DNA from: Xanthomonas sacchari
Lineage (GTDB): Bacteria > Pseudomonadota > Gammaproteobacteria > Xanthomonadales > Xanthomonadaceae
DNA: 64,000 nucleotides
Assembly: GCF_024266585.1 (NCBI RefSeq)
Contig: NZ_CP100647.1
Location: 1,283,001 to 1,347,000, forward strand
Reading direction: 5' to 3'
Made by a program: the position numbers and the translations under genes. The notes beneath the pieces were generated by a model. The model had not been told where the DNA came from. It did not search any database and saw nothing but the letters and a program-made list of their open reading frames with translations. Below, in pieces: positions 58,944-64,000 of this stretch (within the stretch, counting starts at the first letter, position 1; each line of letters begins with the position of its first letter).

Positions 58944-60648
58944 GTGTCGTCTCCTGGCGCTGGGCGGCGGGATTGCTTTCCAGCATGGTGCTGTTGGCGG
59001 TGTTGGGCGGCACCAGCGGCCACACGTTGGCGCGCGCGTCGATGGCCACGTGCAGCAGCGCCGGGCCCGGCTGCGCCAACAGCTCGGCCAGCGCGTCCTC
59101 GACCTGGCCGCGCGCGGTGATGCGCTTGGCCGGGATGCCGAACACCTGCGCCAGCGCGGCGAAATCCGGGTTGTCGGACAGGTCGATCTCGCTGTAGCGC
59201 TCGGCGAAGAACAGTTCCTGCCATTGCCGCACCATGCCCAGCGAACTGTTGTCCAGCAGCACGATCTTCACCGGCAGCTTGCAGCGGGCGATGGTGACCA
59301 GCTCCTGCACGTTCATCATGAAGCTGCCGTCGCCGCTGACCAGCACCACGGTGCGGTCGGGGCAGGCGAACTGCGCGCCCATCGCCGCCGGCAGGCCGAA
59401 GCCCATGGTGCCCAGCGCGCCGCTGGTCAGGTGGTTGCGCGGATGGTTGAAACGGCAGTGCTGCGCCACCCACATCTGGTGCTGGCCGACGTCGCAGGCG
59501 ATCACCGTGTCGGCCGGGGCCAGTTCGCTCAGCCGCTTCAGCAGGCCGGGCGCGTAGATGTCCTGCCCGGGCGCGTCGTAGCGCGCGCCGAACTTCTCGC
59601 GGTGGCCGACGCAGCGCGCGTGCCAGGCCTCGCAGGTGCTGGTCGCCGCGGCCAGTGCGCGCAGCGCCTGCGCCACGTCGCCGGGCACGGCGATGTCGGC
59701 CTGGCGCAGCTTGGAGATCTCGCAGGCGTCGGCGTCCAGGTGGATGACCCGCGCGAACGGCGCGAACTCGGCCAGCTTGCCGGTGGCGCGGTCGTCGAAG
59801 CGGGCGCCGACCACGATCAGCAGGTCCGACTCCTGTACCGCCATGTTGGCGGCGCGGGTGCCGTGCATGCCCAGCATGCCCAGGTAATGCGGGTGGGCGT
59901 GCGGCAGCGCGCCCAGGCCGCGCAGGGTCAGCACGGTGGGGATGCGGGTGGCGTCGACGAACTGGCGGAACGCGTCCACCGCATCGCCCAGGGCGATGCC
60001 GCCGCCGCCGTAGATCACCGGCTTCTCGGCGCCGGCGATCGCCGCCAGCGCCTCGGCCAGCACCGCATCCTGCGGCGCCGGCGGGGTCGGCACCGCCGCC
60101 GGCACATGCGCCGGCAGATGCGCGGCATCGGCCAGTTGCACGTCCTTGGGCAGGTCGATCAGCACCGGGCCCGGCCGCCCTTCGCGGGCGATGCGGAACG
60201 CGTCGCGCAGCACCTGCGGCAGGTCGTCCACGTGCCGCACCAGGAAGCTGTGCTTGACGATCGGCAGGGTCAGCCCGAACACGTCCAGTTCCTGGAATGC
60301 GTCGGTGCCCAGCAGCGGCGTGGCGACCTGCCCGGTCAGGCAGATCATCGGCACCGAGTCGAGCATCGCATCGGCGATGCCGGTGACCAGGTTGGACGCG
60401 CCCGGGCCGGACGTGGCGACGCACACCCCGACCCGGCCGCTGGCGCGGGCGTAGCCGTTGGCGGCCAGCGCCGCGCCCTGTTCGTGGCGGACCAGGATGT
60501 GCTTGAGCTGGCTGTCTACCAGCGCGTCGTAGAACGGCATGATGGTGCCGCCCGGATAGCCGAACAGCGTGTCCACGCCTTCGGCTTCCAGGGCCTGCGT
60601 CAGCCAGCGCGCGCCGTTGCGGGGCGTGCCGTGAGCGGAGGAGTTCAT
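58927..60648 (-). CDS. ilvG: Acetolactate synthase large subunit, IlvG type (AHAS II)
   Basis: 573 residues. ThDP- and FAD-dependent synthesis of acetolactate/acetohydroxybutyrate. LFGYPGGTIMPFYDAL begins the PYR domain with the essential Glu in VRHEQGAALAANGYA. The ThDP motif is GDGSFMMNVQELVTI through KIVLLDNSSLGMVRQW; DN in place of NN matches IlvG. The C-terminus NVWPLVPPNTANSTML is distinctive of AHAS II. 43 bp after ilvC. Confidence 0.96.
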   Translation of the reverse strand: MNSSAHGTPRNGARWLTQALEAEGVDTLFGYPGGTIMPFYDALVDSQLKHILVRHEQGAALAANGYARASGRVGVCVATSGPGASNLVTGIADAMLDSVPMICLTGQVATPLLGTDAFQELDVFGLTLPIVKHSFLVRHVDDLPQVLRDAFRIAREGRPGPVLIDLPKDVQLADAAHLPAHVPAAVPTPPAPQDAVLAEALAAIAGAEKPVIYGGGGIALGDAVDAFRQFVDATRIPTVLTLRGLGALPHAHPHYLGMLGMHGTRAANMAVQESDLLIVVGARFDDRATGKLAEFAPFARVIHLDADACEISKLRQADIAVPGDVAQALRALAAATSTCEAWHARCVGHREKFGARYDAPGQDIYAPGLLKRLSELAPADTVIACDVGQHQMWVAQHCRFNHPRNHLTSGALGTMGFGLPAAMGAQFACPDRTVVLVSGDGSFMMNVQELVTIARCKLPVKIVLLDNSSLGMVRQWQELFFAERYSEIDLSDNPDFAALAQVFGIPAKRITARGQVEDALAELLAQPGPALLHVAIDARANVWPLVPPNTANSTMLESNPAAQRQETTHALPA

Positions 60649-60691
60649 ACGGTGGCGACCTTTCGGTGGAAGCGGGTAGGGGAGCCGCGGG

Positions 60692-61699
60692 TTACGCGGC
60701 CTTGGAGCCGCCGGCGGCGGGCGCGGCAGCGGCCTCGCCGTTGAGCCACACCATCTTGGCGCGCAGCTGCTTGCCGACCGTTTCGATGGGGTGGTCCAGG
60801 TCGGCCTGCTTGAACTTCTTGTAGTTCGGCAGGCCGGCGTTGTACTCGGCCACCCAGTTCTTGGTGAAGGTGCCGTTCTGGATGTCGGTCAGCACGTCGC
60901 GCATGCGCTCCTTGGTCGCCGCGTCGATCACCCGCGGGCCGCTGACGTAGTCGCCGTACTGCGCGGTCTCGGAGACGAACTCGAGCATGCGGGTGATGCC
61001 GCCTTCGTAGAACAGGTCGACGATCAGCTTCAGTTCGTGCAGCACTTCGTAGTAGGCGATTTCCGGCTGGTAACCGGCTTCCACCAGCACTTCGAAGCCG
61101 GCCTGCACCAGCGACGAGGCGCCGCCGCACAGCACCGCCTGCTCGCCGAACAGGTCGGTCTCGGTCTCTTCCTTGAAGGTGGTCTTGATCAGGTTGGCGC
61201 GCGCGCCGCCCAGGCCGGCGGCGTATTCCAGCGCGAACTGCTCGGCCTTGCCGCTCTTGTCCTGGTACACCGCCCAGATGCACGGCACGCCGCGGCCGAT
61301 CTCGTACTCGCGGCGCACCAGCGCGCCCGGGCCCTTCGGCGCGACCAGCACCACGTCCAGGTCCTCGCGCGGCTTGATCATGTCGAAGTGCACGTTCAGG
61401 CCGTGCGCGAACAGCAGGCAGGCGCCCTGCTTCATGTTCGGCGCCAGCACTTCGTCGTACAGCTTCTTCTGCACCATGTCCGGGGTCAGCACCGCGACCA
61501 GGTCGGCGTCCTTGACCGCTTCGGCGGGGCTCTTCACCACGAAGCCGTCGGCCTGCGCCTTGGCTTCGGTCGGGCCGCCGGCGCGCAGGCCGATGGTGAC
61601 GTCGAAGCCGGACTCGCGCAGGTTCAGCGCGTGCGCGCGGCCCTGGCTGCCATAACCGACGATGGCGATCTTGGTGGTGGGCTGGGCGGAACTGGTCAT
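60692..61699 (-). CDS. ilvC: Ketol-acid reductoisomerase, class I
   Basis: 335 residues, the short class I form. Isomerises and reduces acetohydroxy acids with NADPH and Mg2+. [21 protein letters not shown] is the cofactor start (GYGSQG), VLVAPKGPG and the metal-ligand segment [16 protein letters not shown] lie in the knotted domain. A C-terminal Ala/Gly tail follows residue 320. First structural gene of the superoperon, behind an attenuator. Confidence 0.97.
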   Translation of the reverse strand: MTSSAQPTTKIAIVGYGSQGRAHALNLRESGFDVTIGLRAGGPTEAKAQADGFVVKSPAEAVKDADLVAVLTPDMVQKKLYDEVLAPNMKQGACLLFAHGLNVHFDMIKPREDLDVVLVAPKGPGALVRREYEIGRGVPCIWAVYQDKSGKAEQFALEYAAGLGGARANLIKTTFKEETETDLFGEQAVLCGGASSLVQAGFEVLVEAGYQPEIAYYEVLHELKLIVDLFYEGGITRMLEFVSETAQYGDYVSGPRVIDAATKERMRDVLTDIQNGTFTKNWVAEYNAGLPNYKKFKQADLDHPIETVGKQLRAKMVWLNGEAAAAPAAGGSKAA

Positions 61700-61762
61700 G
61701 GGGCGGATGTCCTTGAGCGGTGTTGGAGTGAGGGGGTTTTTGACTTCGCGGTCACTGAAACG

Positions 61763-61791
61763 AAAAACCCCGCGCCGTTGCCGGTGCGGGG
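61763..61791 (-). terminator. Attenuator terminator upstream of ilvC
   Basis: On the minus strand CCCCGCACCG-GCAA-CGGCGCGGGG followed by TTTTT: a 10-bp stem with one mismatch and a T-tract. It lies 27 bp after the leader peptide stop and 64 bp before the ilvC start. Confidence 0.9.
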
Positions 61792-61818
61792 TCTGATCGA
61801 ATCCTGGCTGCCTGTCGC

Positions 61819-61947
61819 TTACACGCCGGTTCGTCCCGCACTTGTGGGCGAGGTAATAAGCACGAGTACGAGGAGCGACGCAGCAGCGTCCGCGCGCAAG
61901 GCGGCGGGCTGGCGGGTCGACTTCGGGCGGGTGTGGCGCTGCAACAT
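61819..61947 (-). CDS. ilvL: ilv leader peptide (attenuation)
   Basis: 42 residues. Codons 25-31 (61855-61875) read Leu-Leu-Val-Leu-Val-Leu-Ile, the branched-chain control cluster; the peptide ends TSAGRTGV. Ribosome stalling there when charged branched-chain tRNAs are scarce would favour an antiterminator over the terminator at 61763-61791. The ATG at 61947 is at the transcription start predicted from the promoter, with no room for a Shine-Dalgarno. An internal TTG (codon 17) is an alternative start. Confidence 0.8.
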   Translation of the reverse strand: MLQRHTRPKSTRQPAALRADAAASLLVLVLITSPTSAGRTGV

Positions 61948-61954
61948 GCAGCGA

Positions 61955-61983
61955 GATAAACATGGGCTTTGCGCGACTGTCAA
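61955..61983 (-). promoter_or_regulatory. Promoter of the ilv-leu superoperon
   Basis: A perfect -35 TTGACA (61978-61983) and, after 17 bp, TTTATC (61955-61960) as a weaker -10. The expected transcription start is about 61948, next to the leader peptide ATG. Confidence 0.6.
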
Positions 61984-62187
61984 CTGTGTTGCGGGCCGAC
62001 GTGGGCGAATGTGCCGAAAGCCGCGCCAGCGCTGCATGGTTACGCATGAAACGGAGGCGGCGCAGGCGGCGTGAACGCTCGATTGCGCGGAAATCCGGTC
62101 ATGGCCGATGCCGCGATGTGCACGCGTGCGCGGCGCCGTCGGCCGTACTCGGGTACGGTGGGCGTCCCCGTTCCCGGAGAGCCGCGC

Positions 62188-63909
62188 ATGTCCGTTTCGC
62201 TTCCTTCCATGGCGCGCCTGGCGCTCGCGCTGGCCCTGGCGGCGGCCGTGCCGGCGCAGGCCGCTGACCGCATCACCGGCCAGCCGTTCGCGACCCGCTC
62301 GGAAGTGATCGCCCCGCACGCCATGGCCGCCACCTCGCAGCCGCTGGCCACGCAGATCGCGCTGGACACCCTGCGCGACGGCGGCTCGGCGGTGGATGCG
62401 GCGATCGCCGCCAATGCCGCGCTGGGGCTGATGGAGCCGACCGGCAACGGCGTCGGCGGCGACCTGTTCGCCATCGTCTGGGACCCGAAGACGCAGAAAC
62501 TCTATGGCTACAACGGCTCCGGGCGCTCGCCGAAGGCGCTGACCCTGGCCGAGTTCCAGCGCCGCGGGCTGAAGGAGATTCCGCCGACCGGCCCGCTGCC
62601 GGTGTCGGTGCCGGGTGCGGTCGACGGCTGGTTCGCGCTGCACGACCGCTTCGGCCGCCGCAGCATGGCGCAGAACCTGGCGCCGGCGATCCGCTACGCC
62701 CGCGACGGCCATCCGGTCGCCGAGACCATCGCCTACTACTGGGACCGTTCGGTGCCGCGCCTGTCGCAGTACCCCGGCTTCAAGGAGCAGTTCACCATCG
62801 ACGGCCGCGCCCCGCGCAAGGGCGAGCTGTGGAAGAACCCGAACCTCGCCAACACTTTGCAGCAAGTCGCCGATGGCGGCCGCGACGCGTTCTACAAGGG
62901 GCCGATCGCGCGCACCATCGACGCCTACTTCAAGGCCAATGGCGGGTTCCTGCGCTATGAGGACCTGGCAAGCCACCACGGCGAATGGGTCGAGCCGGTG
63001 TCCACCAACTACCGCGGCTACGACGTGTGGGAACTGCCGCCCAACAGCCAGGGCATCGCCGCGCTGCAGATGCTCAACATCCTGGAAGGCTACGATTTCT
63101 CGAAGATCCCGTTCGGCTCGGCCGAGCACGTGCACCTGTTCACCGAGGCCAAGAAGCTGGCCTTCGCCGACCGCGCGCGGTTCTACGCCGATCCGGCGTT
63201 CCAGCCGGCGCCGCTGGCGCGGCTGATCTCCAAGGACTATGCCGCGCAGCGGCGCGCGCTGATCTCGATGGACCGCGCGCTCAAGGAAGTGCAGCCGGGC
63301 ACCCCGAAGCAACTGGAGGAGGGCGACACCATCTACCTGACCGTGGCCGACGCCGACGGCATGATGGTGTCGCTGATCCAGTCCAACTACCGCGGCATGG
63401 GCAGCGGCATGGCGCCGCCGGGGCTGGGCTTCATCCTGCAGGACCGTGGCGAGATGTTCGTGCTGCAGAAGGACCATCCCAACGGCTACGCGCCGGGCAA
63501 GCGTCCGTTCCAGACCATCATCCCCGCGTTCGTGACCAAGGACGGCAAGCCGTGGCTGAGCTTCGGGGTGATGGGCGGGGCGATGCAGCCGCAGGGTCAC
63601 GTGCAGATCCTGATGAACCTGATCGATTTCCACATGAACCTGCAGGAGGCCGGCGACGCGCCGCGGATCCAGCACGACGGCTCCACCGAGCCGACCGGGC
63701 AGGCCACGGCGATGCGCGACGGCGGCGAGCTGAACCTGGAGACCGGCTTCTCCTATGACACCATCCGCGAACTGATGCGCAAGGGCCACCGGGTGATCTT
63801 CGCCGACGGCCCCTACGGCGGCTACCAGGCGATCGCCCGCGACCCGGACAGCGGCGTGTACTACGGGGCCTCGGAAAGCCGCAAGGATGGGCAGGCGGCT
63901 GGCTACTGA
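62188..63909 (+). CDS. ggt: Gamma-glutamyltransferase
   Basis: 573 residues. N-terminal nucleophile hydrolase of the periplasm; cleaves gamma-glutamyl bonds such as in glutathione. Signal peptide 1-26 (ending AQAA). The large-subunit segment EPTGNGVGGDLFAIVWD and the predicted autoprocessing nucleophile Thr381 in EEGDTIYLTVAD are present; MGSGM and the conserved GGAMQPQGHVQIL of the small subunit follow. The nucleophile context TIYLT differs from the TTHxS of E. coli Ggt, so it belongs to a more distant Ggt branch. Start ATG 62188 follows GGAGAG. Confidence 0.93.
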   Translation: MSVSLPSMARLALALALAAAVPAQAADRITGQPFATRSEVIAPHAMAATSQPLATQIALDTLRDGGSAVDAAIAANAALGLMEPTGNGVGGDLFAIVWDPKTQKLYGYNGSGRSPKALTLAEFQRRGLKEIPPTGPLPVSVPGAVDGWFALHDRFGRRSMAQNLAPAIRYARDGHPVAETIAYYWDRSVPRLSQYPGFKEQFTIDGRAPRKGELWKNPNLANTLQQVADGGRDAFYKGPIARTIDAYFKANGGFLRYEDLASHHGEWVEPVSTNYRGYDVWELPPNSQGIAALQMLNILEGYDFSKIPFGSAEHVHLFTEAKKLAFADRARFYADPAFQPAPLARLISKDYAAQRRALISMDRALKEVQPGTPKQLEEGDTIYLTVADADGMMVSLIQSNYRGMGSGMAPPGLGFILQDRGEMFVLQKDHPNGYAPGKRPFQTIIPAFVTKDGKPWLSFGVMGGAMQPQGHVQILMNLIDFHMNLQEAGDAPRIQHDGSTEPTGQATAMRDGGELNLETGFSYDTIRELMRKGHRVIFADGPYGGYQAIARDPDSGVYYGASESRKDGQAAGY

Positions 63910-63924
63910 GGAAAACGCCGGATC

Positions 63925-63943
63925 CCAGGGCCGGGTGCCCTGG
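63925..63943 (+). terminator. Possible hairpin after ggt
   Basis: CCAGGGC / GCCCTGG, a 7-bp stem with a 5-nt loop, 15 bp after the ggt stop. No T-tract. Confidence 0.35.
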
Positions 63944-64000
63944 ACCCGGAACAGCAGGGCGCCAGCAGCGACGTGATGCGGCCGGTGCGCGCGATCCGGA

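Noticed and set aside
58927-60648. Apparent loss of the NN residues in the ThDP motif of the acetolactate synthase
   Set aside because: Asp-Asn in this position is what I recall for IlvG-type AHAS II, so it is not a defect.

Overview
The window is a GC-rich chromosomal segment that reads as Xanthomonas or a very close member of the Xanthomonadaceae. The evidence is the content: a complete sux sucrose-scavenging locus, a CitH/TctDE citrate locus, an ilvCGM-ilvA-leuACDB superoperon, two very large Reg_prop/GGDEF proteins, and GTRG-headed REP palindromes with GGGAATSG-type heptamer repeats in the gaps. I see no phage, IS element, CRISPR array, rRNA or tRNA. Nearly all genes are intact; only the first (amidohydrolase) is cut by the window edge.

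Layout. 1-11.6 kb holds housekeeping and poorly characterised genes: an exported amidohydrolase, a DUF924 protein, five tandem 156-bp REP-pair units, a glutaredoxin/A-type/rhodanese fusion, a polysaccharide deacetylase, a methyltransferase, an SGNH hydrolase, an AlaA-like aminotransferase, rsgA with a QEGLA-motif putative peptidase, and a DJ-1/PfpI protein. 11.9-19.2 kb is the sux locus: sucrose hydrolase suxB, TonB-dependent receptor suxA, divergent permease suxC and LacI-type suxR, with two LacI-like operators in the divergent promoter. 19.4-26.3 kb has a PhaB-like reductase, the citrate carrier citH, a porin, and the tctD-tctE-solute-binding-protein operon. 26.3-39.8 kb carries a Reg_prop diguanylate cyclase, a LuxR-type response regulator, a DUF5713 protein, a 187-bp tandem repeat block, a hybrid kinase with a DctB-like sensor, an OprO/P porin, dctA with a textbook terminator, and malic enzyme maeB. 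Together these look like a C4-dicarboxylate sensing, uptake and use module.

40-46 kb is envelope-related: a small XRE regulator, a CHCC zinc-finger protein, a GT4 glycosyltransferase, an O-antigen-ligase-like protein, an LpxL-type acyltransferase and waaA. 46.2-49.1 kb is tolC, pcm-like methyltransferase and a TetR regulator with a repeated operator-like motif. 49.4-52.4 kb is a second Reg_prop diguanylate cyclase. 52.5-62 kb is the branched-chain amino-acid superoperon on the minus strand, preceded by a Leu/Val/Ile-rich leader peptide and an attenuator. The last gene is gamma-glutamyltransferase.

Most notable: a predicted leaderless ilv leader peptide; an unannotated 59-codon-scale gene joined by TGATG couplings between leuC and leuD; an A-type carrier domain without cysteines inside a Grx fusion; a PhaB-like reductase with Ala at the catalytic Ser position; a DctB-like sensor on a hybrid kinase beside dctA; and a solute-binding protein without a permease, coupled to the TctE kinase.
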